DNA of 64,000 nucleotides from UMGS1649 sp045534225 (GTDB lineage Bacteria > Bacillota > Clostridia > TANB77 > CAG-465): assembly GCA_045534225.1 (NCBI GenBank), contig JAZSJJ010000009.1, positions 97,052-161,051 of the forward strand, in the 5' to 3' direction. Positions 34,391 through 44,797 of this stretch are shown here, in pieces (positions within the stretch are counted from its first letter, which is position 1; every line of letters starts with the position of its first letter). The translations under genes were made by a program, and so were the position numbers. A model generated the notes under the pieces. It had not been told where the DNA came from. It made no database searches and saw only the letters and a list, made by a program, of their open reading frames with translations.

Positions 34391-37300
34391 TTACCATCCG
34401 CCGATACTCTTTACTTTTTGTATGTCTACAAATGATACTATATTTGTAAGACTCGTAAATGAAGATCTAGTAGTTCCAGAATATGTTTTTATAGAAACTT
34501 TAGTGTTGCTATATCCTCCTGAACCAGTATTTCCTTCAATTGCAGTAATAGATATTACATCTCCATGTGCATTTTTTTGAACCGACTTACATATACCAGT
34601 ATGGTTTCTTGCTACATGGCTACTTGCATTTGGCCATCTAAACAATAGTATATCTCCTGGTTTTATCTCGTTCCAATTTGCCACTCTATGTGCAGAAGAA
34701 CTTGTTATATAGCTTTGGTGGTTTGAGGCAACTATGTCATAGAAACCTGTTTTATTCTTATAGTTTGCCCAGAATGTAGAGCAACCATAGAATTTTGGAA
34801 CTCCAACGTTTGCTTTCTTCATAACAAATGAAACAAACATTGCACACCATTCATCATTTAAGAATGTATTAGTATCGTCTATACTTTTCATGTATGCTAA
34901 CTTCTTACCATCAAATTGTTCAGCATATTTTACAACCGAAGCATTTATTGGTCCAGCCTCGTCAAAGTTTTCTGCTGAAGCACCTGCAAACAAGCCGAAT
35001 GTATTAGAATAATAACCATTTATTACATCTACCGCTAGTGCAGCATCTTCTGCCGTAAAGTAGTCTGTATTTGTAGCATTTGGATACCTTTGTGCTTTAG
35101 CTTTTTCGGCTTCATCAATCTTATTTAATATCCATGCATATCTATTATTTGAGCCTTCTGTCTCTGGCGTTTTACCGAACATTTCCATCTTAGAGCTTGA
35201 TGTTGGAATAAGTGAATGTTGTGTTATGGTGTGTCTTTCATTATATTTAACTGCACCCTGTGCTCGTATTGCCATATCCCATGAATCCGACTCTATTGTT
35301 TCTGTTCCTATCTTGTTCCCTTCAGCATCATAAACATCCCTAGTTACTTCATATCTTAATTCTATATGACCACTTGCAGGATATCTCTTACTTGCACCAA
35401 TAGAAGGTGTCTTTTCTACTACAGCTGGTCTTTCAACTTCATATTCGTCAATTCCCATTCTATAGTAGTTTTCTACCATGTACTCATAGGACGCTCCCTT
35501 TTCTACAACAGTAACATATTCTTTTTTAATAGTAACATCAAAACCAAATAATGCTTTTACTTCTTCCCATAAAGTATTAACCGCTGTAATTACCTCATTT
35601 ATGAACGATACAACCGCATTTCTTATTGCATCACCAATTTTTTGCCACCATTTTCTTTTTGCTTGTATAGCAGATTTAATACTATTAAATCCAGCTTCTC
35701 CAATATCTCTATTATCCCATGAACCATCAGGATTTGTTTGGTTATACACTATTGTACTTACAGGTGTATTTCCTGGGCCATCGCCCCATCTATGGACTTT
35801 ATCTACTGTAAACTTTTCATATGTTACAAGTCTAAGTTCTAATGGTTTACCTTTTCTCATATTATCTACATAATAATCATAAACCTTATCTGCACGTTTA
35901 TAATCTCCTGTAGCGGCATATGTAGCATATATTTCAATAAATGATGGTATATATTCATCTGTAAGTGCTATTGCTTGATCAAGCGTAACAGCACATTTAA
36001 ATAAATTTCCAATTGCTGTACCAGGTATTCTTAAATAACCTGTTGTTAAATTAAAATCTATACCCGTCTTCCACTGTGTCGTGTCATAATATGTTCTTCT
36101 TAAATATTCAGACGGATCTACTTCAATAATTCCAAGAGCGATTCTATCTACTGTAGAATTAAATAAATCAACTAATGGTCCTTCACTTACTTTATGTACA
36201 GTTACTGAACCCCATTCAATTTGGTTAAAGATTTTCTTTTCCATCTTACACCATTTGAATAGATACCAACCTTCTGTTATGAAGTCGTTTATTTTATCTA
36301 GTATTCCTAGTGGATCTAAGAAGAATATCAATACTTCTTTCATCTTTTCTAGTACACTATTTTTATTTTCATTTAAGAAATCATAGTTAGAAACACTTTC
36401 CATCGAATCCTTCAAGGAATGTTCTACACCATTTTCTCCAAATACTAAGAATTCTACTCCCAAATATTCAGCTACAAACATTGCTATTGCAAAGTCTGTT
36501 TTCTTGATAAGCGGTGAATCAGTATTAATAAGGAAATAACGACCAAATCTACTCGCCAAAATACCATCATCAAACAATAAATTTGAACCATAGAAGTCTA
36601 CACATTTATTACTTGCTTTAGTATACCCTGAACCACCATTTTTTTCAAAGCACTCTAGTGCATCAATCATAAATTGTGTTCTATCTGCAGTTTCTGCTTG
36701 CATTAATAATGCTATCAATACTACAACTAGCACTATAATAGCAATTGGCATAAGAATTGGAGAAATCAGCATTAATCTACGAATTCCTTTGGAATCTATT
36801 CCCTTTTCCTCCATTTTCTTATCGAATTTCTTTTGCATTTTATACAAACCTATCATCAATAAGATTGCTGCTTCAATTGCTAATGCAATCCAACCTGCAA
36901 CCGGGATAGCAGCTTGCGCTGCTACCGCTCCACCTGCTGCCGCTACTGTTCCTGCTGTTGCAGCTGCTGTTCCTGCTGTTGCAGCCGCAGTTGTTCCTGC
37001 TGCTGCTGCTGTTGTTCCTGCTGCTGCTGCGGTTGTTCCCGCCGCCGCGGTTGTTCCCGCCGCTGCAGTTGTTCCTGCTGCTGCAGTTGTTCCCGCTGTA
37101 CCAGCTGTAGTAGCTGCTTGTGTACCACCTTGGACGGCCGCTTGTCCACCTTTTTGAACTGCTTGTTGTCCGCCTTTTTGAGCTGCCTGCTGTCCGCCTT
37201 TTTCGGCTCCCTTCTCAGCACCTTTTTCAGCGCCTTTTTCAGCACCTTTCTCTGCTCCATCAGGTTTCTTTTTACCATGGGCTTCATCATATTTTTCTTT

Positions 37301-37396
37301 TGCTTTATTTTTAGCCTTTTTGAGTTCTTCTCTACCATCATCCTCTTGGCCTTGGGTAGTTTCTTCTTCTTCATCGTAATTTGAGCTCACAATCAT
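34391..37396 (-). CDS. Secretion-cluster cell-wall hydrolase with CHAP domain (VirB1/PrgK-like)
   Basis: 1001 residues. A charged N-terminus (DEEEETTQGQEDDGREE), low-complexity repeats (EKGA units, QKGGQQA units, then TTAAAG/TTAAAAG units; about 45-150), two membrane helices near 160-180 and 210-232, a long extracytoplasmic region, and a C-terminal CHAP domain (about 850-995) with catalytic Cys in NDEWCAMFVSF and His in RNHTGICKS. Such enzymes open peptidoglycan for Gram-positive type IV secretion channels. A GTG two codons after the first ATG (37388-37390) is better spaced from the GGGGGG site and may be the true start. Confidence 0.85.
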   Translation of the reverse strand: MIVSSNYDEEEETTQGQEDDGREELKKAKNKAKEKYDEAHGKKKPDGAEKGAEKGAEKGAEKGAEKGGQQAAQKGGQQAVQKGGQAAVQGGTQAATTAGTAGTTAAAGTTAAAGTTAAAGTTAAAAGTTAAAAGTTAAATAGTAAATAGTVAAAGGAVAAQAAIPVAGWIALAIEAAILLMIGLYKMQKKFDKKMEEKGIDSKGIRRLMLISPILMPIAIIVLVVVLIALLMQAETADRTQFMIDALECFEKNGGSGYTKASNKCVDFYGSNLLFDDGILASRFGRYFLINTDSPLIKKTDFAIAMFVAEYLGVEFLVFGENGVEHSLKDSMESVSNYDFLNENKNSVLEKMKEVLIFFLDPLGILDKINDFITEGWYLFKWCKMEKKIFNQIEWGSVTVHKVSEGPLVDLFNSTVDRIALGIIEVDPSEYLRRTYYDTTQWKTGIDFNLTTGYLRIPGTAIGNLFKCAVTLDQAIALTDEYIPSFIEIYATYAATGDYKRADKVYDYYVDNMRKGKPLELRLVTYEKFTVDKVHRWGDGPGNTPVSTIVYNQTNPDGSWDNRDIGEAGFNSIKSAIQAKRKWWQKIGDAIRNAVVSFINEVITAVNTLWEEVKALFGFDVTIKKEYVTVVEKGASYEYMVENYYRMGIDEYEVERPAVVEKTPSIGASKRYPASGHIELRYEVTRDVYDAEGNKIGTETIESDSWDMAIRAQGAVKYNERHTITQHSLIPTSSSKMEMFGKTPETEGSNNRYAWILNKIDEAEKAKAQRYPNATNTDYFTAEDAALAVDVINGYYSNTFGLFAGASAENFDEAGPINASVVKYAEQFDGKKLAYMKSIDDTNTFLNDEWCAMFVSFVMKKANVGVPKFYGCSTFWANYKNKTGFYDIVASNHQSYITSSSAHRVANWNEIKPGDILLFRWPNASSHVARNHTGICKSVQKNAHGDVISITAIEGNTGSGGYSNTKVSIKTYSGTTRSSFTSLTNIVSFVDIQKVKSIGGW
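36920..37265 (-). repeat. In-frame tandem repeats encoding EKGA, QKGG and TTAAAG units
   Basis: Short direct repeats of 12-18 bases inside the CHAP gene: four EKGA units (about 37200-37260), two QKGGQQA/V units, and about eight Thr/Ala/Gly units (about 36945-37110). Repeat number is likely to vary by slippage. Confidence 0.85.
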
Positions 37397-37420
37397 CCCC
37401 CCTTTTTGCAGTTCAATTTA

Positions 37421-38287
37421 TTAATATAAGTAATACTCTAATCCAACTTCTCCATCTGTACCATTAAATGTTGTACCATTTAATACTAAAACATTATATG
37501 TCATATAATCTGTTATTTTTGACATATTGTATGTTACTTCTATTTCTCTAGCCATACCCGATGGTATTTCTAAAGATTGATTAGCTATAGTACACATTGA
37601 TGCATATTTCACTGCTTCTGTCATTGATGAAACGAATGGAATTGCATTGTTTTCTTTAGCTGCATTTAATGTTATTGTGTCTTTGTAATTGTTTGTAATT
37701 CTTAATTTACATACCATGGATGTAGTATATCTTGCCATTTTTGTTATTTTTAGATTTACACTATTAGATGTACCTTCATATACATGTTCCTTGTAATCTA
37801 TAAAATTATCAAAAGAAATTGTATATTGCTCTGGAGCATATTCTCTTACAACTATAGTCATTGAATAAACTTCACCATCTGGTTTTAGAGTCAATGCATA
37901 TACATTGTTATAACCTGTTATTGCATATAAAGCTCCATTTTCAAGCGATAAAGATTTTCCTAATAAATTTGAATCTGTTAACATTGTTTTAACATCTTCT
38001 CTTGTTTTACCTGTGTAAGTATAGTAGTCTGGGCTTACTAAATCTGCAAGTCCATCTATATCAGAATTTTCAAATTTTGTTTTTAATCTAATATAATATT
38101 CATTAAGCAAATCATCATCGTTTAATGTAATCATTTCAACTTCGCCAACTTTATATACTTTCTCTTTTTCTGGTGTTGGTTTCCAAATAAGTACAAGGGC
38201 TCCCAACGCTAATATAATTGTTAGAATTATTCCAAGTATACACACAATTATTAATTGTCTTTGTTTATCATAACTTAACATATACAC
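37421..38287 (-). CDS. Membrane-anchored secretion-cluster protein (VirB8-like position)
   Basis: 288 residues: one membrane helix near the N-terminus (about 12-34), then an extracytoplasmic domain starting with an NTF2-like helix-turn (LLNEYYIRLKTKFENSDIDGLADLVSPDYY) and a beta-sandwich-like second half (VNLKITKMARYTTSMVCKLRI). The first part is compatible with the VirB8/TcpC fold common in type IV channels. Not certain from sequence. Between the CHAP gene and a similar smaller gene. Confidence 0.65.
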   Translation of the reverse strand: MYMLSYDKQRQLIIVCILGIILTIILALGALVLIWKPTPEKEKVYKVGEVEMITLNDDDLLNEYYIRLKTKFENSDIDGLADLVSPDYYTYTGKTREDVKTMLTDSNLLGKSLSLENGALYAITGYNNVYALTLKPDGEVYSMTIVVREYAPEQYTISFDNFIDYKEHVYEGTSNSVNLKITKMARYTTSMVCKLRITNNYKDTITLNAAKENNAIPFVSSMTEAVKYASMCTIANQSLEIPSGMAREIEVTYNMSKITDYMTYNVLVLNGTTFNGTDGEVGLEYYLY

Positions 38288-38293
38288 GCCCTC

Positions 38294-38761
38294 CTACTTC
38301 GCAATAGCAAACTCGTAGCTTGATGATTTTGAATCAAAACTCATAAGCATTGTTTTTGTTTGCCCATTAAGATCATATTCTACTATAAACAGACCATCTT
38401 TTTCGTATACTGCCTTTATAGAATATTCAGCTCCGTTTACGCCGAACTCTTTAAGTTCAGCGTAAACAGCTTCTTTTGAAATTGCTTTTTTATAATCTTT
38501 CATATGTATTTCATATAATTCATTATATAAGCCTCTTCTAGCTCCTTCTACTAAATTATCCAAACAATCACTTACAAAGTAGAAAGTTGAATAGTTTGTT
38601 ACTAGATTTTCCTCTATCATATATAGAGCCATTTCGTCTTTTGTTAATAACTCTGGTTCTTTGAATATATTAATGATTAATGCAAATACTCCGTATACTA
38701 CTCCAATTATAACAATTGCACTAATTATAGCAGTTAATATTTTTCTTGTTTTTTCTATCAT
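38294..38761 (-). CDS. Small membrane-anchored secretion-cluster protein
   Basis: 155 residues: N-terminal membrane helix (about 10-33) and a compact extracytoplasmic domain ending GLFIVEYDLNGQTKTMLMSF, consistent with an NTF2/VirB8-type strand pattern. Six bases from the next gene. Family not recognised; role inferred from the operon. Confidence 0.6.
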   Translation of the reverse strand: MIEKTRKILTAIISAIVIIGVVYGVFALIINIFKEPELLTKDEMALYMIEENLVTNYSTFYFVSDCLDNLVEGARRGLYNELYEIHMKDYKKAISKEAVYAELKEFGVNGAEYSIKAVYEKDGLFIVEYDLNGQTKTMLMSFDSKSSSYEFAIAK

Positions 38762-38779
38762 TTCTTCACATCCTTATCA

Positions 38780-40864
38780 TTATTCGTTATCTAAATCTCT
38801 ATCGATTTCACGCATTTCTCTTCTTACTTGGTTACCGAAAACTTCTCCAAGTCCACGGAATTCTTTCTTAAGATCTGCACTTAACTTAGCAACGTCAAAT
38901 GTTAATGCTGCTTCAACAGTAGATTTTTCTCTTCTTGTATCAGATACTTTGTATCCAAGTTCATCTCCGGCTCTCTTTTCCTTTGCATATAAAGATTCTC
39001 TATCTCTATCTCCAGCTCTACGTCCTACACCTTCAGATAACTTGTCTAGACCGCTTGTAATCATACCGCCCTTGAATAATGCATCTCCGATGTCATCATC
39101 CATACCAATACCAATACCGATACCAGCTGCAAGGTTTGCAGGTCCCATGATTCTTGCGAATCTTGCAGATTTTTCTTCTGATCTTGCTTGAGCTTCTGCT
39201 TGAGTTAACATATCTATCTTTTGTTGATCTGTCGTTGGTTCCTTGTGTCCTTCTAGCACTGATTGTAAGTAATCCTTGCTTCCGCCACCTGAACCAGAGC
39301 CACCGCCTGAGCCAGAACCGCCGCCAGTGCCACCTGCACCACCAGCACCTCCGCCGTAGTTGTTGTATATACGTGTATTTCCTGTGCTTCCGTTTGCTTT
39401 AGCTTCTTTACGAGCGTCTGCAGCAATCTTCATTTGTCTTCTATATTCGTCCATGTTACCATTTGCTTTAGCTTCCTTAGCAGATTGGAACGCAGTTCTT
39501 TCTTTTAAGTGAGCTTTTTCCGCAGCAAATGCTTGTCTTCTTTGTTTTGCAGCCATTTCTTTTGGTCTGTTATCTCCAAGAGATTTAGCAGCAGCAGCAA
39601 GACCTGCAACAGCACCCATTGCTTTCTTCATGCTCTTCTTTCCATCCGCAAGGCTTCCACCCATTGAATCGCCAAATCCAAACATTCCTTTTAGCATTTT
39701 TTCCATCTTTACAAGACCTGTTGTTAATGTAACAACTATGATAGATGCTAATGTTGATGAAACGTGACTGATACCTGTTACTCTATTCATTAATCTAAAT
39801 GCAACAACCATATATGCTGCATGGAAAGATTGTGTAAATACTGTAAATATAAAATTCTTTAACCAGCTCTTGAATATTTGTGATTGTCCACCAGATACTG
39901 CAACAATTGTATCAGTTGCAACCATTAATGGAGATATAACTCCTAATAATAGACACATAAACAATCTCTTGAAATATGAGCCTAATACAACTGAAGCTTG
40001 ACCAACTATTACAAATCCAACAATTGATGCTACGATATCTCCTGTGAATCCTTCAAATAAGCTAAATAGTATTAATCCAAAGTAACCTGGAACAGGTATA
40101 CCTCTACTACCTGTTATGAATTCTGTTACACCACCTATTACTTCAGAAAGTAACTTACCTATGATAGGTATTGGAAGTGTTGGAACGACTCTTATACTAA
40201 AGTCTGATGCTTTTGCAATTCTTGCAAATTGAGCAACTAATGTTTCGTTAATTAGGAATACACCTGCTAATATCCATCTTAAAGCTAATAGAATAATGAA
40301 GCCTGTTAACCATTTCATAGCAACTTGTTTATATTGAGCTCTTTTTGCGGCTATTGTAGATAAAGCTATCTTTAATCCTGTTACCATTGCTGCAATAATG
40401 AACACTGTAATTGCTATTGTTTGTAATGACATAAACAGGTCACCTATGAAATCTCCACCTATTTTATATATTAATGAATTTGTATGTGGATTAACAAAGT
40501 TTGCATCCAAAACTGGAATTTTGTTAAACACTATATTATCTGGTAATGGTGGAATATGTTCCCCAAAACCAGTAGAGAATATTGTAAATAATACTGTTAT
40601 TATTACAATTGCTAATCCATTTATTAATGGTGTTATAAATGAGAATACACCTGAAATAGCAAATCCAAGAATATCTCCAAGTAGGCCTAACACTTCATCT
40701 GCTAGTGTTGCTCCTATACTTCTAGTTGTCTCTAATGATACTGTTGCGCTTGTTCCAGAACCAGATACTTTGGTTACGGCTGCTTCTACAGTAGTTAGCA
40801 TTACTGCTGCTAATAATATAACTAACGATAATGCTATAATTTTTTTCTTATTTTTTACTTTCAC
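38780..40864 (-). CDS. VirB6/TrbL-like polytopic channel protein
   Basis: 694 residues. Cleavable-looking N-terminal hydrophobic segment, then about six membrane helices up to residue 400 (TNSLIYKIGGDFIGDLFMSL, ITVFIIAAMVTGLKIALSTIAAKRAQYKQ, QASVVLGSYFKRLFMCLLLGVISPLMVAT), then a cytoplasmic tail rich in Lys/Ala with a Gly-rich stretch (about 508-530). The layout matches VirB6/TrbL/PrgH inner-membrane channel subunits. Directly downstream of virB4 as in Gram-positive conjugation systems. Confidence 0.82.
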   Translation of the reverse strand: MKVKNKKKIIALSLVILLAAVMLTTVEAAVTKVSGSGTSATVSLETTRSIGATLADEVLGLLGDILGFAISGVFSFITPLINGLAIVIITVLFTIFSTGFGEHIPPLPDNIVFNKIPVLDANFVNPHTNSLIYKIGGDFIGDLFMSLQTIAITVFIIAAMVTGLKIALSTIAAKRAQYKQVAMKWLTGFIILLALRWILAGVFLINETLVAQFARIAKASDFSIRVVPTLPIPIIGKLLSEVIGGVTEFITGSRGIPVPGYFGLILFSLFEGFTGDIVASIVGFVIVGQASVVLGSYFKRLFMCLLLGVISPLMVATDTIVAVSGGQSQIFKSWLKNFIFTVFTQSFHAAYMVVAFRLMNRVTGISHVSSTLASIIVVTLTTGLVKMEKMLKGMFGFGDSMGGSLADGKKSMKKAMGAVAGLAAAAKSLGDNRPKEMAAKQRRQAFAAEKAHLKERTAFQSAKEAKANGNMDEYRRQMKIAADARKEAKANGSTGNTRIYNNYGGGAGGAGGTGGGSGSGGGSGSGGGSKDYLQSVLEGHKEPTTDQQKIDMLTQAEAQARSEEKSARFARIMGPANLAAGIGIGIGMDDDIGDALFKGGMITSGLDKLSEGVGRRAGDRDRESLYAKEKRAGDELGYKVSDTRREKSTVEAALTFDVAKLSADLKKEFRGLGEVFGNQVRREMREIDRDLDNE

Positions 40865-40884
40865 CCTTTATCACTCTCTTTTCT

Positions 40885-42844
40885 TTATGATTTATTCATT
40901 TCGGCAAGCTTAGATAAGTTTGTCTCAACGAATTGGAATTCTTTTTGTGTAGGTCTAATTGCAATAACTGCTGATTCTTGTCCAATCTTTAATAGACCTT
41001 CTCCGTCTTACACAAGTAAGTAGGAAGTCTGTTTCACCTTCACTAAGTTTGAATACTTCTTTTAAGTAAGCTATTTCAGATTTATCTTGTGCTAGGAATA
41101 GCTTAATTTCTGAAGAAGTAAGGATTGCTTGTGCTTCCTTCTTTTCATAGAAGTCTTGGAACTTTTGTGATACAACCGCTAGCGATACGTTTCTTTTTCT
41201 GGCACGTCTTGCCATTGTATTTAAGAATACAACCGCTTCAGGATAATCTAGAAGCATCCAAGCTTCATCTACAAGAACTCTCTTCTTTCTTGCCTTTCCT
41301 TTGTTTTCACTATTTTTCTTAACATATTTTTCCCAAACCCATGTTAGAAGTACTTGTTGTGCAAGCGGTCTTGCAAACTTTTCTTCAAGTTGAGATATAT
41401 CTATGTTTATAAATAATGAACCATCTAATAAATCGAATGTTGATTGACCATCGAAATATGCCATTTGTCCGTCATATTTTCTACAATACTGTTTCATAAC
41501 CTTAGTCAAATAACTGTAGTGATATTGGTAATCCACATTGTCGTTTTCTGCTGCTTTAACTAGCAGTCTTTCATACCAACTACCTATTGTTGGTAGTAAC
41601 TTTCTCTTTCTTCCTAGTGAAGCATCTCCTGAATCTCCAAATGAAGTTCCTTCATCTTCAAACAAGCTGTCTGGATTTGATGTTATACCAACTGCTTGAT
41701 ATTCTTCGGAAACGATTTCACCGATTATTTGTTTTGTTAATTCGTTAACTTCTGTACTTCTTGTAGAACCTCTTGCCATTGTAAGAAGAGCTTGTGTAAC
41801 GTCTTCTACTTTGTTTTCTACATTAACTACTTGTCTTTCACGACCTGTTATTTCATCTTTTACAACTTCGGCATCTATATCAAATATGTTTATTATCTTA
41901 TCACTTGTTGGGCTTATTGTTACGTTAAATCCACAAAGTGATTCGGCAACGACAACATATTCTCCTTCGGCGTCTATTACTAGACTTTCGATTCCCATTA
42001 GAACCGCACTTCTTGCCATTATTGTTTTGATTGTTACGGATTTACCAGAACCAGATTTTCCAAAGATAACCATGTTATAGTTTGTTAGTGTTCTATGGAA
42101 GTTATCAAATATTATTGGTAATCCTGTTTGTTTATTTATTCCTATTGGAACACCTGTATCATGTCCAACATCTGAAGTTACGAATGGGAATACTGTTGCC
42201 ATCGAACCTCTATCAAAAGTATGTTTTCTCTTAACTGAATTATTGTTAAGTGGTAGGTTAGATTGGAAAGCTTCTTCTTGGATTGCCCAAGCTGCTTTCA
42301 TACCTATCATACTCTTTGAAGCTTCCATTGCTAAAAGTTCTGACATCTTATCTAATTCTGCTTTTGAGTAAGCGAATAATGTAGATATCATTGTTGCTTC
42401 GAATAATTTGTTGTAACCTGAAGCTATTTGGTCTCTTAGCGCTTCTGCTTCTGCTTGTTTAATTGCAAGTACTGATTCTCTGTTGATATCTCCTCTATCT
42501 TGTGCAACCAATCTTTCAGATTGTAGTTCAACGATAGTTCTATTAAGATCTGTTTGAGAAACAGTTTCTGGTATTGGAGTTATATATACTGATGTATTTA
42601 TATCCCCGAAATTATATATATCCGTTAGGAAATATGGGAAAGTTGCTTGTCTTGGAAGTGTTGTTACATAGAATGTACGTGCAAAACGAGATATTTTTGA
42701 AAATATTTCAAGATAATCGTAATGCGATGCGTCTATTCCAGATGGAGATATCAAATCTTTTAAGCTAGATTTATTTATGTTTAAGACATCTTGTTCTTCT
42801 TCGCTAGCTTGTATCATCTCTTCTTTTACTGGTTTATCCTTCAT
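40885..42844 (-). CDS. virB4: VirB4-type ATPase domain protein, read through one +1 shift at CGG
   Basis: About 652 residues when one base is skipped. Walker A GKSGSGKSVTIK, Walker B RVLVDEAWMLLDYPE, and the C-terminal VirB4 helicase-like motifs (LAVVSQKFQDFYE). The zero frame ends in a nonsense tail soon after LLTCVR. Skipping C41005 (AGA-CGG-AGA becomes AGA-GGA-GAA) gives GEGLLKIGQESAVIAIRP and a natural end at 40885. The GEGLL segment is the usual VirB4/TraC C-terminus. Energises channel assembly and substrate transfer. Overlaps the upstream gene by 11 bases. A sequencing error is the alternative. Confidence 0.88.
41002..41005 (-). other. CGG +1 recoding site in virB4
   Basis: Zero-frame AGA-CGG-AGA-AGG; skipping C41005 gives AGA-GGA-GAA-GGT (R-G-E-G) and restores a conserved end. 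Confidence 0.78.
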
Positions 42845-44420
42845 TTGTACTCTCTCCTTCCTTTGTTCCTATTATCATATCATCATCTTCTTCATCATCT
42901 AGAAGATCATCCATTCCAGCAAGTGGTGAGAATGGTTGTGGTGCCGCTTGCGTTTCAGCAACATTTTCTACAACTGTTTCTTCTACTACTGGTGTTTCTA
43001 TAATTGGCTCGTTAACATCTGTTATAGGCTGTTCTTGAACCAACGGTTCTTCTTCAACCTCAACTACTGGTTCTTGAACTATTGTTTCTTGAACCGGCAT
43101 TACAGGTTCTGATGGTGTTTGTTGTACTGTTTCAGCCCTCGCTTCCGCATCAGTTCCCATTTCTTCTGTCTCTTCAGATAAAACATCATTTGCAGTTAAA
43201 ACAGATTCTTGCATTACAACATTTTTCTTTTCTGAACCTTCAGTTCTACCTAAAGCTTCATTCATCTTTTTAACACGTTCTCTTCTGTTATCTTTTATAA
43301 CATCTTTCAATGTGTCCTTTACTTTTTCATCAACTTCTGATTGATCAATTATTTTAATAGCTCTTTTATCTATTTCTTTTTGAACTGCTTCTTCGCTTTC
43401 TGCTTCTGTTACTAACATTCCTTTAGCTCTTGCTTGTTCTACAACTTGTTCAACACGTTTCATGCCTTCTTTTTGTAGTTCAGCATCAAGCATTTCTCTC
43501 TTCTTCTTAAGAACATCTTCACTTGAAGTGTATAATCTAAATAATCCAGCTTCTAATGCATCTTTAATGTTCATTAATTTTTCATCGTCTTTGTTTAGAG
43601 AAGAATAAATTAATTGTGCAACTTCATTAGATGTTAAAACTCTACTTGTTACTGAACATGTTGCTAAAGAACTCATTATAGCTTGTGCTCTTGTATACAA
43701 TTCTCTGTAACACATATCTTCATATTCTTCTTTAGTGAATTTTTCCATTGTTGCTAATTCATTCTTGTTGTATGAGAATATGATGTAGAAGTTTCTTTGT
43801 AACATGTGTTTATTAAGCGCCATTCTTTCAACATATCTTGTTATGTCTGATACATATTCCGCTATATTTGTATATTTTAATTTTTCTTTTCTCATATAGC
43901 TTATTTCTTCGTTTGTTGAATCAACATCATCTTCAACTTCTGCACATTTAGCTGAAACTTCATTTTGTTTGTCTACAAAACCTTTAACTCTATCTTTGTA
44001 TGTTTTAATGTTTTCTGATAAATCTACTGATCTTGTTTGAACATATAATTGAATTGGGAATTTTAATGTATTTAAGAACATTATGAAACCTTCTTCAACT
44101 GCCATTTGTTCGATTTCTGACATTAGGTGATAGTTAACACCTTTACATTGTAAAACCATTGAGTATCTTTCACCGTTGTTTTGATAAATCATATCATTGG
44201 CTATTTTATCAAATTTTATAAAACCACTCATGTCATGTTTATCTACTGGTTTTTCTACCCTTTTTACTTTTTTAGCTTCGACCGGTGCTGCTGGCTGTCC
44301 ATTTCCACCTATCGTTTCTGATGGCCCGGGTTGTGATTTACCTTTTGATAGCATAAATATAAATCCTGCTACAACAAGTACTGTACCCAGAGCAATCATT
44401 ATGATTACTTCTTGTCCCAT
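42834..44420 (-). CDS. VirB4/TraC N-terminal domain protein (split VirB4)
   Basis: 528 residues. One N-terminal membrane helix, then a domain of about 200 residues (FIKFDKIANDMIYQNNGERY, MVLQCKGVNYHLMSEIEQ, FIMFLNTLKFPIQLYVQTR) typical of the N-terminal part of VirB4/TraC-type ATPases, then coiled coil and a Glu/Val/Pro-rich tail (about 400-500). No Walker motif. The ATPase half is the next gene, so the usual single VirB4 chain appears split and membrane-tethered here. Low-complexity tail resembles a flexible tether. Confidence 0.75.
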   Translation of the reverse strand: MGQEVIIMIALGTVLVVAGFIFMLSKGKSQPGPSETIGGNGQPAAPVEAKKVKRVEKPVDKHDMSGFIKFDKIANDMIYQNNGERYSMVLQCKGVNYHLMSEIEQMAVEEGFIMFLNTLKFPIQLYVQTRSVDLSENIKTYKDRVKGFVDKQNEVSAKCAEVEDDVDSTNEEISYMRKEKLKYTNIAEYVSDITRYVERMALNKHMLQRNFYIIFSYNKNELATMEKFTKEEYEDMCYRELYTRAQAIMSSLATCSVTSRVLTSNEVAQLIYSSLNKDDEKLMNIKDALEAGLFRLYTSSEDVLKKKREMLDAELQKEGMKRVEQVVEQARAKGMLVTEAESEEAVQKEIDKRAIKIIDQSEVDEKVKDTLKDVIKDNRRERVKKMNEALGRTEGSEKKNVVMQESVLTANDVLSEETEEMGTDAEARAETVQQTPSEPVMPVQETIVQEPVVEVEEEPLVQEQPITDVNEPIIETPVVEETVVENVAETQAAPQPFSPLAGMDDLLDDEEDDDMIIGTKEGESTNEG

Positions 44421-44761
44421 AGTTTTTTACCCTCCTTACGATATACGTAAATCTTTTTTCTTTTGCTAAAAGTAAGTGTGCGAATCAATATATCGCTTAG
44501 TTGCTCTCCACCAGCTCTCCTGAATTTACCCATTATTGGAGAATCAGGTATCTTTAATGTCATTATTCCATATCCTAAAGCAGCAAAACAAACTACAACT
44601 ATTATTCCTGCTGTCTTTTGATCTACTTTCGCTAATATGTTATATGGTATAAGACCTATAGCACCCATAATAGCTGTTGCTATTAACGATTTTACAGTGA
44701 ATATATATAGTATTCTTGATTCACCTTTTGCACTTCTAGGAACCCCATAAGTATTTCCCAT
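44405..44761 (-). CDS. PrgI/VirB3-like membrane protein
   Basis: 118 residues. Two adjacent membrane helices (about 23-43 and 50-70) between a short N-terminus (YGVPRSAKGESRI) and a basic C-terminus (KIPDSPIMGKFRRAGGEQLSDILIRTLTFSKRKKIYVY), the layout of PrgI-family VirB3 analogues found next to VirB4 in Gram-positive type IV systems. Overlaps the next gene by 16 bases. Confidence 0.78.
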   Translation of the reverse strand: MGNTYGVPRSAKGESRILYIFTVKSLIATAIMGAIGLIPYNILAKVDQKTAGIIVVVCFAALGYGIMTLKIPDSPIMGKFRRAGGEQLSDILIRTLTFSKRKKIYVYRKEGKKLWDKK

Positions 44762-44797
44762 TTTTAACCTCCTATTTATCCCTTAAAGAATATCATA

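Noticed and set aside
36914..37384. Several long open frames on both strands opposite the CHAP gene repeats
   Set aside because: They arise from the low-complexity GC-rich repeats; products are Cys- or Arg/Gln-rich and lack start signals.
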